From the NCBI GenBank assembly GCA_963978895.1, contig OZ022242.1:4963359-5027358 (forward strand): 64,000 bases of DNA. Reading direction: 5' to 3'. The position numbers and the translations under genes are program-made. The stretch is from Erpobdella octoculata. Its lineage: Eukaryota > Annelida > Clitellata > Hirudinida > Erpobdellidae. Below are positions 9,867 to 19,684 of this stretch, in pieces. Within the stretch, counting starts at the first letter, position 1; each line of letters starts with the position of its first letter. The notes under the pieces were generated by a model that saw only the letters and a list, made by a program, of their open reading frames with translations, searched no databases and was not told the DNA's origin.

Positions 9867-10338
9867 ACAGGTGTAAGGAAAGATTTAGAATTAATTAGTC
9901 GACACAAGCAAGGTATGAAAATATTTCTAACATTACTATCTGAAGTGTGAGATCAAGCATCGTTGGCATCAATCTTCATAAAATGTGCGCAACAAAGCTT
10001 TACCAAAGTTAAATCCTTTGGTTGAATCCTTCCCCAACCATACCAAAAAACCACCCATGTCAAGAGACAACGCAATTTTCGTTGTCAGTAGCCTCAACCA
10101 AATTTCTTCCCTTATCTTCGCATATGCAAAAAGCATAATAACACAAAATTACTTCTTCTCAGAACACAAAGTCATCCGCTCAAATACATGCGACAAAAAT
10201 CTTTGGAGACTTCTCTTTAAAACTCCAACACTCATCCACCATCGAAAAAGTCTAAACCCAAAAAATCCCAAAACGCCGCTCCGCTCAAAGTTTACTCTCC
10301 CCGCTCCACCCATGTATTTCAATTCCTTATATATTTAA

Positions 10339-10355
<17 letters not shown>
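9867..10355. other. Spacer before LINE
   Basis: No gene recognised. The plus-strand open frame at 9985-10338 has no family features and low-complexity composition, so I treat it as chance. The start of this stretch (about 9900-10020) matches the repeats at 21650-21760 and 23520-23640. The end is TA-rich and runs into the LINE poly(A). Confidence 0.4.
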
Positions 10356-10372
<17 letters not shown>

Positions 10373-10472
10373 ATTATAGTTTATAGTCTTTTACACCATG
10401 TGTTTTAAGACGCGAAAAGAAAATCAAAATGAAAAAAAATACTTATTTACACTAAATAATTTTTCTCTATAT

Positions 10473-13400
10473 TTACAGTTCTTTAGGATTATTTTGTATC
10501 CATTTATAGATGATGTCGTGGCATATTTCCGAGTTCAGTATGGTTTGGAGTGTAGTTGGTTTTTGGATCCTTTTACAAAAGTTCCCCAGTTCCATTCCTA
10601 GTTTTGTCGTTTCTTCGCAGTGCAGCAACCAGTGCTCGATTGTTTCCTCTGTTCCGCAGGTTTCGCACAAACCTGTCTCATGAAGATTCATTCTCTTCAA
10701 ATTTTGTTTCAGCCGACACTTTCCAAGTCGGAGTCGGGAAATGATGACTTCCTTTTTTCTGTTTGTTGTCTTGAATTTAATTTTATTTGAGACTTTTTTT
10801 TCGAGAGACCAGTAGTGTCGACTTTCTTGAGCAGAGTCCCATCTGGTCTGCCATTCGTTCAAAAGCTCTCTGCGTATTGTTCTTTTTATGTCAAATATCT
10901 CTGGCATAATCTCAATCTCTATTTCGGGATGTTTGGTGGCTTCTTTGGCAAGGCAGTCTGCCATTTCATTTCCACGTATGCCCACGTGGCTAGGTACCCA
11001 AATCAGGGTAATTGTTTTCCCTTCTTTTGAGAGGTTGGATGCTAGTGTTAGGACTGATTCCACAAGAGCAGATTTTTGAGCATTTGCGGAATTTTTCAAT
11101 GATATCATAGAGCTATATGAATCCGTAAATAGCGCTATTTTATGTGGACCGTCTGGTTGTGCCATCCACTCCAAGCCGCATTTTATAGCTGTTAGCTCAG
11201 CCGTATAAATACTAACGTCATTCGTGACTCTCTTAGCTATTTTCATATCTTTTTCCGGGATATAAATTCCCACAGCTGCTACATTGTCTATCTTAGATGC
11301 ATCTGTGTACATATGTGTCGAATCTGTATATGTAGCAATCAGTTCCTTAGCTCTTTGGACAATTGACGGATCATCCTTCTTTAACCCCACCAGCCCTTCG
11401 TTAAAAAGAGGTGGAATAAGTTTCCATGGTGGAGTTAGAGAAGGAGTTAAGGGAACTGGATTGAATTTGTCAACTATTTTGTTCAATGCCGCTGTTCTTT
11501 TGGCTGCTGGATGTTCAGCTTCTTTCACTTTTCTGTGAAAGAACCATCGCCATTTAACCCCTTCTTGACCTCTGGGGGGTACAAAGACGTCTTTTGTCGG
11601 ATGGTTTGGAATGATCTTGGTTTTAGTGGCAAGGTTTGTAATTAACATCTTTCGTCGTATATCGAGTGGAGGATCTCCGCATTCTATTTGTAGAGCGGCC
11701 AAACTGGTTCCAACCATTGCCCCGCAAGCTGTTTTTAAGGCACTATATTGGATTTTCTCGAGTCTTTGTTTTTGAGATTCTGATGCACTGTCAAATGCTT
11801 CGCAGCCAAACTCCATCACTGACCGTATGGCGCATCGGTAGAAAAGCATCAGTGTTTCTTTGCCGCATCCCCAGCTTTGTCCTGTTAGGCATCGCATGAT
11901 ATTTAATCTTTTTTTGCAACGATCAACGATCTTATCAATGTGTTTTTTCCAGGTTAATTTCGAGTCAAATATTATACCGAGAAATGTAGCTTCGCTCTTC
12001 CAGCTGATTTTTTTGTCATCCATACAAATAGGTAGGGAATTTGTTCGGAATTCATTGTATTTTGTAAAACAGACTGCTACTGATTTCTCGGTTGACAGTT
12101 TGAATCCCCAATTGAGGAAGAATGTTTGGATTTCGTTTAATCGAGTCTGTAAGCAGTTTCGCATAGTATGTGGGTCTTTTCCTGAAATCCATATCGCTAC
12201 ATCGTCCGCAAATATAGATGTCCGAATTCCATGGATTTCTTGACAAGGGATGTCGCTCATCATAACAATGAACAAAAGGGGGCTCAGGACAGAACCCTGC
12301 GGGGTACCATTTTCCAACAATACCGGGTCTGACAACGTGGATCCCACACGAACCATGGCCTCTCGATTATTCAAGAAGCTATGGATCCATTTTAAAATCT
12401 TTCCTCTGACACCAAGCTTTTCAAGCTTCAACAAAAGCCCCTCTCGCCACATTAGATCGAAGGCTTTTTCTAAGTCCAGAAAGACCGCCAGTGTCCCACC
12501 CTTATTCCACATCGAGCGTTTAATATCGTTTTGTAGTCTAAGGATGTGATCTGTGCATCCTCTTCCTTTTCTAAAGCCTGATTGTTCACGATTTAAGAGA
12601 TTATTTTGCTCCAGGTAAAACCTTAACCGATTTGCAATAATTCTTTCAGTAATCTTGCACAATGAAGATGTTAGGGAAATGGGTCGATATGAGTTGGTGT
12701 CTGCAGAATTTTTTCCCGGTTTTAGTAGCGGAACAATTATGGATTGCTTCCATAGTTTTGCTACCTCTCCTTTGGTCCAAGATAAGTTTATAAGATCCAA
12801 GAGCTTATTGAGACCTATCTCGTCAATTTGTCTTAGCATCTCATAGCAGAGATTGTCTGGACCTGGAGATTTGCCGTTTGCACTCTGCATCAGAGCTTCC
12901 GTAAATTCTTTTAAGGAAATTTCTGTGTTTAAATCATGTGGGTCGTTTTCGCAAGAAAAGCCAGATCTGATGGTAAAGGTAATTTCTCTTTTCAGAGCCT
13001 CTTTCCTTTGAATAAATCTTAGGTCAAGATTTTTGTCTGATGAGTTTTTTGCGATGGCAGTTGCTAACGCATTCGCTTTGTCTTTGTCAGAATAAGCGGT
13101 TTCCTTTTCATTCAGTTTCAGCGCTGGAACGTTAAAACCTGCATGTGTGTGGACCATATTTTTCACCGCTTTCCACATGGTAGTCTGACTAGAGTGTGAG
13201 TTAAGAGAGCTACAGAATGTTCGCCAATGGTTCTCTTTTGCTGTCCTCACTATCTTCTGTGCGATTTGTTTGAGTTCTCGATACCGTTCAAAGCCAGTCG
13301 TAGTATACTCTTTCCGAAGTGAGTATAAGGCTTTGTTTCTTGCTTTGATTGCGCTTTCACATTCATCATTCCACCATGGTACTGGCCTAAGTCCTGATCG

Positions 13401-14303
13401 TCTTCCATTTTTGGTTGGTATTGAAGCTATGGCTGCTTTGTTCAGACCTTGCGTTAACAGGTTTGTTGCTTCGTCAACATTTGTGAAAGTTTGGAGTTCA
13501 TTGAACATTCCTGTTGAAAGCCGTTGGTATTTGTACCAATCGGCTTTCTCCAGGTTCCATACCTTTCTGTTGTTTACCTCGTAATTAACCTTTTTATTTA
13601 GTGTGATCAAAACCGGGTAGTGGTCACTGCCCAGATTTTCATCTAACACCTTACACAAGGCTTTTTGAGATAAAGAGGGAGAGCACATTGCTAAATCTAT
13701 AGGGGTTGTCCTTCCGCTGGGAGTCAGGTGGGTACCTGATCCGGAAAAAAGGGCAACAAGGCCATACTGATCTAACAATTTCTCAATTAATTTTCCTCTG
13801 TTATCTGAAGTTTCAGCACCGAAAACAACAGAGTATGCATTGAAGTCACCTAATACAATTGAGTTGGTATATCTGAATGACTTTTCCAGTGTAGTTAGCA
13901 GTGTTTGATGATTGGCATTTGGTGGAACGTATGCATTGATAATGGTGATGTTTGATCCCTTTTCAGAAGAAATAGTCACAAGTAGTGACTCATATTCGTT
14001 TTGTTCTATGGTTTGCGAGGTGTATGAGATGCCTTCTCGGAGGAGTGTTGCGACCCCTCCTCCTTGATGGCGACCTCTATCCAGCCTGACAATATTATAT
14101 CCTGAAATACTGAAGTTATTGCCCTCTTTCAGCCATGTTTCCTGCAGGGCAATGATGTCGGGAACCTTCTCCATTTTTCCGATAAAAATATTTAGTTCGT
14201 TGACTCTTGCACGAATACTTTGACAGTTCCACTGTAAAATGGTAATGTTGTTGTCCATGTTTGGTTTTTTGAACTGGTTTATATCGTTTTCTAGAGGATT
14301 CAA
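10473..14303 (-). CDS. LINE ORF2: endonuclease, reverse transcriptase and RNase H
   Basis: About 1,276 residues counted from 14303. That codon is TTG; the first ATG is at 14258 (residue 16). Apurinic-like endonuclease about 22-235: ILQWNCQS, ALQETW, LGDFNA, GSDHYPV. Reverse transcriptase about 440-800: SPGPDNL (479), SYRPISLTS (538), FLDLEKAFD (608), GTPQGSVLSP (666) and the catalytic FADD (698-701). RNase H about 997-1125, with D in YTDAS (1001), E in YTAELTAI (1036), D in FTDSYSS (1061) and D in GNEMADCLAKEA (1116). A Cys/His motif (CETCGTEETIEHWLLHC) lies near the C-terminus. No stops or frameshifts. The protein nicks target DNA and copies the LINE RNA there. Because ORF1 and ORF2 share a frame and are split by one TAA, expression could use readthrough or reinitiation. 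Confidence 0.93.
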   Translation of the reverse strand: MNPLENDINQFKKPNMDNNITILQWNCQSIRARVNELNIFIGKMEKVPDIIALQETWLKEGNNFSISGYNIVRLDRGRHQGGGVATLLREGISYTSQTIEQNEYESLLVTISSEKGSNITIINAYVPPNANHQTLLTTLEKSFRYTNSIVLGDFNAYSVVFGAETSDNRGKLIEKLLDQYGLVALFSGSGTHLTPSGRTTPIDLAMCSPSLSQKALCKVLDENLGSDHYPVLITLNKKVNYEVNNRKVWNLEKADWYKYQRLSTGMFNELQTFTNVDEATNLLTQGLNKAAIASIPTKNGRRSGLRPVPWWNDECESAIKARNKALYSLRKEYTTTGFERYRELKQIAQKIVRTAKENHWRTFCSSLNSHSSQTTMWKAVKNMVHTHAGFNVPALKLNEKETAYSDKDKANALATAIAKNSSDKNLDLRFIQRKEALKREITFTIRSGFSCENDPHDLNTEISLKEFTEALMQSANGKSPGPDNLCYEMLRQIDEIGLNKLLDLINLSWTKGEVAKLWKQSIIVPLLKPGKNSADTNSYRPISLTSSLCKITERIIANRLRFYLEQNNLLNREQSGFRKGRGCTDHILRLQNDIKRSMWNKGGTLAVFLDLEKAFDLMWREGLLLKLEKLGVRGKILKWIHSFLNNREAMVRVGSTLSDPVLLENGTPQGSVLSPLLFIVMMSDIPCQEIHGIRTSIFADDVAIWISGKDPHTMRNCLQTRLNEIQTFFLNWGFKLSTEKSVAVCFTKYNEFRTNSLPICMDDKKISWKSEATFLGIIFDSKLTWKKHIDKIVDRCKKRLNIMRCLTGQSWGCGKETLMLFYRCAIRSVMEFGCEAFDSASESQKQRLEKIQYSALKTACGAMVGTSLAALQIECGDPPLDIRRKMLITNLATKTKIIPNHPTKDVFVPPRGQEGVKWRWFFHRKVKEAEHPAAKRTAALNKIVDKFNPVPLTPSLTPPWKLIPPLFNEGLVGLKKDDPSIVQRAKELIATYTDSTHMYTDASKIDNVAAVGIYIPEKDMKIAKRVTNDVSIYTAELTAIKCGLEWMAQPDGPHKIALFTDSYSSMISLKNSANAQKSALVESVLTLASNLSKEGKTITLIWVPSHVGIRGNEMADCLAKEATKHPEIEIEIMPEIFDIKRTIRRELLNEWQTRWDSAQESRHYWSLEKKVSNKIKFKTTNRKKEVIISRLRLGKCRLKQNLKRMNLHETGLCETCGTEETIEHWLLHCEETTKLGMELGNFCKRIQKPTTLQTILNSEICHDIIYKWIQNNPKEL

Positions 14304-14306
14304 ATT

Positions 14307-15641
14307 TTAGGATTCGGAAACCTCCATATCTCCAGGGTACGCCTGAAAGCCATTGTATTTAAGGATGTTATTGAACATTTTTATAATGACTTTCATTACA
14401 GCTTCCAAGGGCATTTGTGGTATGTCCTTTGTTATTTCCTGAATCTCCTCGACAAGCCCCTGTATCGTTGGCATGCTCATTGGTTCATCACGTTTTTCTG
14501 TCTTTTTTTCATCCTTTGATGCTTTCTTTTCTTCTTCCTTGTTTTCAGCAATAGCTTGCTTTTCTTTTTTAGGAGTTTGTGTGACAGGCGTTTTCTTTTC
14601 AGAACCGCTCTTCTTTGGCGTGTCCTTGGACATCTGTTCTGGCTTTTTCTGTGCTGTATTTTTCTTGGTATAAGGTTTTTTTGACACAACCTTTTTCAAG
14701 GCAGCAGCATAGGAAATACCTTCTTTCGCAACAGCTGAATTGACTTTCATAGAGAAAACATATTTTGGACAGGTCTTACTTCCTGTGCAATGTCCGTTCT
14801 TTCCACAGCTTGCGCATACACGAGGGCGTTCTTTTTTGTCTTTTTCCTTCTCAGGACATGATTTGAAACCATGATCTTTGGTGCAAAGTGGACATTTAAT
14901 TGCATTTCTGCAATCCTTTGCTTTGTGACCAAAACCGTTGCATTTGAAACAACGAAGTGGTTCTTGTACATAGGGGCGTGTACGAAAAACTAAGTAGGCG
15001 AATCTAACTCTTTCCGGTGCTTCGCCTTTGGGGTATGTAAGGATTACAGCCGTTGTTGTGCTCACTACTCCTTTTATTTTTTTCGTAATTCGATACGCAG
15101 TTGTACTCCCGATCGATGTCTTGATGTCTTCGGTTGTCAGTTCCAGGGGAACCCCTGTAATGACAACCTTTGAAACAGGTTCGGGTCTTGTTTTGAATAC
15201 CTTAACTGGGTAGTTTTCTATTTTGGACAAAGAGAAAACATTCTCTTTTTCTTTTGCCGAAAGGACAAGCACACCTAACCTGGACCCTCGGGCTTTTATT
15301 TCTACTTTTCGACCAAATAAAGTGTCAAAGAATTTTTGCACTTTAAATGGGTCGACAAGTTTTTTGGCCTCAATAATTTGAATCTGAATCATGGCTGCTT
15401 CAGACGTTTGTGGAACTTCCGTACGTGGAGATTGTTCAGCATTTCCATGAAAGCGTTTATTTGCTGGTTCACTTTGCTGCTCCGTGATTTCTCCGCTTCG
15501 AACTCTTTTTTTCTTTTTTCCCACTGTCTCCCAAACGTTTCCATCATGTTTTTGGTTTTCCAACACGACAGTATTCGTTCTTTCCTCCATCGGTTCTTCG
15601 TTCTTTGAATTGGAAGTAACTTTCTGCATAGAAATTGCCAT
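14307..15641 (-). CDS. LINE ORF1: Gag-like nucleic-acid-binding protein with three zinc knuckles
   Basis: 444 residues. ORF1 proteins of this type coat the LINE RNA and help form the ribonucleoprotein for target-primed reverse transcription. Residues 1-70 are polar with a basic patch (GKKKKRVRSG, 41-50). About 85-225 looks like the RRM-like fold found before the knuckles in this group (VVITGVPLELTTEDIKTSIG). Three zinc knuckles follow at about 231-244 (CFKCNGFGHKAKDC), 250-262 (CPLCTKDHGFKSC) and 276-291 (CASCGKNGHCTGSKTC). The tail from about 330 is extremely Lys/Glu-rich, followed by a short helical end. The ATG at 15641 is the first in frame. The stop (TAA, 14309-14307) is in the same frame as ORF2, two codons upstream of the TTG at 14303. 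Confidence 0.9.
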   Translation of the reverse strand: MAISMQKVTSNSKNEEPMEERTNTVVLENQKHDGNVWETVGKKKKRVRSGEITEQQSEPANKRFHGNAEQSPRTEVPQTSEAAMIQIQIIEAKKLVDPFKVQKFFDTLFGRKVEIKARGSRLGVLVLSAKEKENVFSLSKIENYPVKVFKTRPEPVSKVVITGVPLELTTEDIKTSIGSTTAYRITKKIKGVVSTTTAVILTYPKGEAPERVRFAYLVFRTRPYVQEPLRCFKCNGFGHKAKDCRNAIKCPLCTKDHGFKSCPEKEKDKKERPRVCASCGKNGHCTGSKTCPKYVFSMKVNSAVAKEGISYAAALKKVVSKKPYTKKNTAQKKPEQMSKDTPKKSGSEKKTPVTQTPKKEKQAIAENKEEEKKASKDEKKTEKRDEPMSMPTIQGLVEEIQEITKDIPQMPLEAVMKVIIKMFNNILKYNGFQAYPGDMEVSES

Positions 15642-15715
15642 TTTAAATTTCTTTTGCTTATCTGTACTTGAATATATCTAAAAATATATCTAATATGTAT
15701 TATATCGCTCTGTCT

Positions 15716-15959
15716 CCTTGTCTGATATATATATATAAAATGAACCCTATATTTATATATATGACCCTGTATATATATATAATTAACCATATATATATAT
15801 ATACTAACATATATATGTATATATATACATATATGTAATCCATATATATATGTATATATATAATGTTTTCCCCGTATGTATATACATATATATATATATA
15901 ATCCATATATATAATCCTTCTATATATGCCATATATATACGTATATATAAATTTTGCCC

Positions 15960-16006
<47 letters not shown>

Positions 16007-16045
16007 ATTTTTTTTATCTCGTAGATATATATATATATATAATCT
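15716..16045. repeat. (TA)n microsatellite, interrupted
   Basis: About 330 bp of TA/TATG/TATATC arrays in blocks separated by short non-repeat pieces, with the longest pure run at about 15962-16001. It adjoins the LINE 5' end, and the LINE 3' flank (10330-10355) is also TA-rich. The open frames inside it are repeat artefacts. Confidence 0.9.
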
Positions 16046-16574
16046 TTTTCCTTATTATTACGCTCATTGAATACTTTCTGTTCATAAAAATAAATCACCT
16101 CTGAAGAAGGTCGATTGTACGACCGATAGCTCAGGTACTTAAAATTTACGCTCGTTGTAATCTCTGAGTTTGCATCGCTTCTTATTCAAGTGTTCTTTAA
16201 CTGGTTGGGCCGGGTCATTGATTTGAATCTAACCTAAAACATCCATACAATTCCAAGCGTAAAGGACTGCGGTAATCATCGCAAACAAACTATCAGTGAC
16301 CACGTTCTAGTACAATTATTAATATGCCAAATTAATAAAAAAATTAAATATGGTGTAAGTCCTAAGGTCACCGAAACAGATGCGTCTTGAGTCTTTCCCT
16401 TACGCCTTCAACTGTTGCTGCATACGAGCTTTTATACAGCTTAATATTGAGTAAGAACTTTAGAATTAGGTATTAAAGTTTGTATATCTAATTAATTGAC
16501 AAGCGAGATTAAGAGCATCATGTTGGCAATGTACAATGTTGTTTTTTTGAGTTACTTTTCAATGCATATTTTAT
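16046..16574. other. Spacer, no gene seen
   Basis: AT-rich sequence without recognisable coding content. It includes a short repeat piece at 16366-16395 (ggtcaccgaaacagatgcg) shared with 2345-2395. Confidence 0.4.
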
Positions 16575-17300
16575 TTAAAAAAGCAATAGAGTTTGTTTGT
16601 CTCTCAACACCTTGGTTAGTTCTGCCAACCCTTCTTTTATTTCTTTCATTTCTTTTCCCAGATTATCAATTGAGTTAATCCGTTGTTTTTCGATTGTTAA
16701 ATATGCCTGCGTTTGTTTGCGCTGGACCTCAAGATATTGCTCTTTCAAAGACGTTGCAGATCGTCGTTTCCTTTTGACAGGCGGAGATATAATTTCGGGC
16801 GAGTTAAAAGGCGATGATGGCGAATGCAGATTCTTTTTAGCAGGAGGAGAGAGGAATTCGGGTGAGCTAATAGGTGACAGATGTTGATTTGTTTGGATAG
16901 ATGATGGTGTAGATGAAAAAAGAGCTCCAGGAGCCGGCTCAACTGATGCCTTCCCACTAAAAAGGTCATTCATAATATAAAATTCCCAATTAGTGGGTTC
17001 ACCCCCACTCTGTTTAGTTCTGTCTTTGCATTTTCTATATTGGATAGATGATGGTGTAGATGAAAAAAGAGCTCCAGGAACAGGCTCAACTGATGCCTTC
17101 CCACTAAAAAGGTCATTCATAATATCATAAAATTCCCAATTAATGGGTTCACCCCCACTCTGTTTAGTTCTGTCTTTGCATTTTCTATATGTTTTCATTA
17201 ACTTTCTAAATTTATCATCTACATCGTACTCTGCCGATCTCATGCATCTGCTTATACTGTCCCATTGCTTAGTAAGCTTTCCTTTGGGACGATCAAAATT
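16575..17300 (-). pseudogene. Harbinger-type Myb/SANT-like protein, C-terminal part, copy 1
   Basis: Minus-strand frame reading VDDKFRKLMKTYRKCKDRTK, then QSGGEPINWEFYDIMNDLFS, then a Ser/Pro-rich linker with ISSPEFLSPPAKKNLHSPSS and a basic patch (PPVKRKRRSATSLKEQYLEV), ending in a predicted coiled coil (IEKQRINSIDNLGKEMKEIK). KFRKLMKTYRKxKDxxxxSG, then WxFYxxMxxLF, is the second half of the trihelix Myb/SANT-like domain typical of the Harbinger partner protein, which binds transposon DNA alongside the transposase. A 49-50-codon block containing YRKCKDRTKQSGGEP to SSTPSSIQ is tandemly duplicated (16893-17039 and from 17040), so the protein is abnormal. Confidence 0.65.
16893..17189. repeat. 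In-frame tandem duplication of about 147 bp
   Basis: The sequence starting ttggatagatgatggtgtag occurs at 16893 and again at 17040. The copies differ by a 3-bp deletion and a few substitutions. The unit covers the WEFYxIMNDLF helix and preserves the reading frame through both copies. Confidence 0.8.
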
Positions 17301-17480
17301 CTCGTCCCGCTCTTTAGATTGGCGAATATGTACAGGCAAGCTGTTCCAGTAAGTTGGGCCAGAGATGGCCAAAGCTCTGTTTCCAAATTGGAGACGAGAC
17401 CGGACGGAGACGAAGTCGTCCCTGCTAGTTGAACGAAGACACCGCCTTGCAGGGAGCGACGAGCATGGCGAAACGAGAGA
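17301..17480 (-). mobile_element. LINE reverse transcriptase C-terminal fragment
   Basis: Minus strand reads RRCLRSTSRDDFVSVRSRLQ, then FGNRALAISGPTYWNSLPVH and IRQSK. The pattern (LRSS..., then GxRAxAxxGPxxWNSLPxxIR) is the familiar end of Jockey/CR1-type ORF2 proteins. It is joined without a stop to the Harbinger Myb-like frame below 17300, making a chimeric open frame that begins MAISGPTYWNSLP. Only about 60 codons are present. Confidence 0.65.
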
Positions 17481-17814
17481 TGGCAGGAGGGAAAAGATCC
17501 GGTGAATATGTTAAACATTAAGAGGCATATTTTAAAATTTATTCTTTGTCATCCTATGACATTTTAGGCCTATACGTGACTTTGTAGTTTGTTTTGCGGT
17601 CAAAATATCAACACTGAAATTGAATGCATCTTGTTTATCGATACCTCCTTCCAAATTTGGTTGAAATAGATTTAGCGGTTTAGACGGGCATATAAGACAT
17701 ACAGTCATTTATATAGATATAGATATAGAGATAAACCCGCCATTAAAGTTTAACCATTGCCGACTTACCACTTCTTTTGCTTTGCAGTTGCTTTTTTTCA
17801 CCAGATCCTGCTGT

Positions 17815-18010
17815 TCAGTTTATACAGCTTTGGATGTTTGCTCCTGCCATCATATTTCGCCACTTATCATGGCACTCACTACTACTAACACTATACTTGT
17901 ACAAGCTCATCTGGGTTGCAATTTCTGCCAATAGCTTGTTTTTCTGCAGGTTCTTTTTTAGCCCGCATCCATAAGTTCTCCACGTTCTAGGTATGAACTT
18001 CTGCAATTTT
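17815..18010 (-). pseudogene. Merlin tail fused to first half of Myb/SANT-like domain
   Basis: Minus strand. The upstream part keeps a degraded Merlin motif (the nucleotides for NLWMRAK at about 17965-17985). In another frame it continues as KNKLLAEIATQMSLYKYSVS, then SSECHDKWRNMM, the first two helices of a trihelix Myb domain. The second half of that domain is at 17100-17220, separated by a LINE fragment and unrelated DNA. Copies of the same Merlin-Myb junction are at 19560-19660 and 20750-20941, so the chimera predates the duplications. Confidence 0.5.
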
Positions 18011-18087
18011 AAAGTACTTTGGCCTGTCCAGTTCCTTAGAAATACCACACATAGGAGATTCATTTCGTTGTGAGCCAAATTTAAGGG

Positions 18088-18195
18088 TTATTTAGAAGTT
18101 GACTACAGTTTGTGCTCCTTCAAGTGACTGTAATACTTTCAGAAGCATTCATATGTGAAAGCACTCTCCATTTTATGGATGAACAGTATAGACTC
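18088..18195. repeat. Dispersed repeat (gtttgtgctccttcaagtga type)
   Basis: A block of about 100 bp, gtttgtgctccttcaagtga to gaacagtatagactcttcc, present at 9370-9460, 18108-18200, 21070-21160 and (first part only) 46765-46815. It usually sits next to a ttgtgagccaaatttaaggg segment. Noncoding repeat of unknown class. Confidence 0.6.
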
Positions 18196-18201
18196 TTCCA
18201 A

Positions 18202-19252
18202 TCAATTGACTATACCAGTGTGTCCTTCAACCGACTTGTCTTGTTTGAGTTTTATCGAAGTTTTTTGCGAGACATTCGATAAGTTGTAAAGAAACGAAAC
18301 AGCTGTTCCATCTTTTCCTGATGCCGACGTCAGCCCCTTTTCTCGGTCCACTAGTAGGAGGCATTTCCTAGCCTCTGAAGCAACGGTCTCCAAAGGGTGG
18401 ACGTTGCAATAAAGCTGCAATAACTCAACTTCCAGTTCATTTCTTAAGATTTCAATGACTTCATTGTTAACAGGGGCCTGATCTGAAATGCAACACTTTA
18501 TTTTTGAAACAAATTGGAGAAGAAGTTGGGTTACTGGCAGCTTTTGAAACTCCGAGTAGGTTTGAGCTACTTCCCTTAGAGACATGATCATTACAAAGGC
18601 GTAGTCAGATCCCGTCCCGCCAATGACCTTCACGGTACAAAAGTTCAAGTGAGCCTGTCCAGGAGAAAAACTTATGTGTATCTCCAGTAAGTGCTTATCT
18701 ACTACAGTGGTGGCATCATGACCAAGGGTGGCACTCGTACAAGACGACAGCATTTCGCCGACCTGCAGTTGTGCCAAAACCCCGGGCTCATACGCCATCC
18801 TCGCAATGTTCGACGAATGAGGAACGTCAGCCACAATTCGTCAATGCAATGTTTTGCTAACGTACTGGAGCACAGGCCCTACTGCATTAACAGACACATT
18901 ACAGAGCAAAGCTTTATAGACTGCTTTCCTCATCGCCGGACCATACACCTGCCCATTTTTCGTAACACATTCATTAGAATCATCAGAATTCTCGAGTACT
19001 AATCCTCTCAAGTAGTGGTTTTCCTCCTTCAATTTTTTGTTCTCTAAGGCCAACGTCTTGACTTCTTTAACCTTTTCTCCAAGCTGACCTTCGAGACCCA
19101 GAATCTTCTCCTCGGTCGCAACCTTAAATTTTTTAAAATTTTCCGTTAATTTAGACATACTAATCCGCACGCCCCGGAGTATCATCGAAGTTTCCAACAC
19201 TTCACTGTCTACTTTTCCGCCTTTAACTGTCCCTTCAAACGATTTATTGAGG
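18202..19252 (-). pseudogene. Family A transposase-like gene, longest core copy
   Basis: Read from 19252: SINRLKGQLKAEK, SEVLETSMILRGVRISMSKL, coiled coil (LGLEGQLGEKVKEVKTLALE), CVTKNGQVYGPAMRKAVYKA, GPVLQYVSKTLH, a TGA stop (18843-18841; other copies have GGA, so a one-base nonsense change), then ADVPHSSNIARMAYEPGVLA, GHDATTVVDKHLLEIHISFS, CCISDQAPVNNEVIEILRNE, LEVELLQLYCNVHPLETVAS and SGKDGTAVSFLYNLSN. The exon ends near 18275, after which the sequence is unrelated. D in GHDATT, D in SDQAPVN and E in LEVELL could be a catalytic triad, but I did not test this against any profile. The 24-bp region near 19215 also lost bases in the poly-A run of the N-terminus. Confidence 0.6.
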
Positions 19253-19318
19253 CTTTATTGTATACATCTTGTAAATTAAGACCTTCCGGGTTGATACCGG
19301 TGGTCTAGTTCAATAGGA

Positions 19319-19660
19319 TTAGAAGGTTGTGAAATTAGGAATTACGTCATACACGTTAGAATTAACCCATTCTGAAAAAGAAATCCAATCAGGTTTTATA
19401 TAATTCAACTTAATTTGAAAAGTTTTATTGGACCTTTTTGATCTGCAATTAACTGACGGAGTTTGACAAGGTGATGGTTTGTGAGATTTAGTAGATTCTA
19501 GTAAGTTGATAGGTTGCAGCTCTAGAGCAGATTGATCAGGTGACTGTTGTAATTGTACAAGCTCATCTGGGTTGCAATTTCTGCCAATAGCTTGCTTTTT
19601 TGCAGGTTCTTTTTTAGCCCGCATCCATAAGTTCACCACGTTCTGGGTATGAACTTCTGT
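19319..19660 (-). pseudogene. Merlin-derived chimeric frame
   Basis: A 106-codon minus-strand frame starting MVNLWMRAKKEPAKKQAIGR, NCNPDELVQLQQSPDQSALE, then a Ser/Lys-rich tail. The sequence upstream of the first Met still encodes VHTQNV, so the beginning is the Merlin HTQNxxxxWMRAK motif. The rest is not transposase. Probably non-functional. Confidence 0.45.
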
Positions 19661-19684
19661 GCTTTTGTGTGTGCTATACTATAC

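Larger units (their letters stand above)
10356..15715 (-). mobile_element. Full-length non-LTR retrotransposon (I/Jockey-like group)
   Basis: A complete-looking LINE of about 5.36 kb on the minus strand: a short 5' UTR (about 15715-15642), ORF1 (15641-14307), ORF2 (from about 14303 to 10473), a 3' UTR of about 100 bp and a 17-nt poly(A) (plus-strand T run at 10356-10372). Both ORFs are uninterrupted over their domains. Endonuclease, reverse transcriptase and RNase H in one ORF2, plus a three-knuckle ORF1, fits the I superfamily (I, Nimb and relatives) or RNase H-bearing Jockey-like elements. Flanks on both sides are (TA)n-rich, so target-site duplications cannot be made out. This is the youngest-looking LINE in the window and possibly still active. 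Confidence 0.9.

Noticed and set aside
9985..10338. 117-codon plus-strand open frame next to the LINE
   Set aside because: No motif, repeat-derived beginning and a TA-rich end. Likely chance.
14258..14303. ORF2 beginning with Met at 14303
   Set aside because: The codon there is TTG. The first ATG is at 14258, so a Met start at 14303 is not supported.
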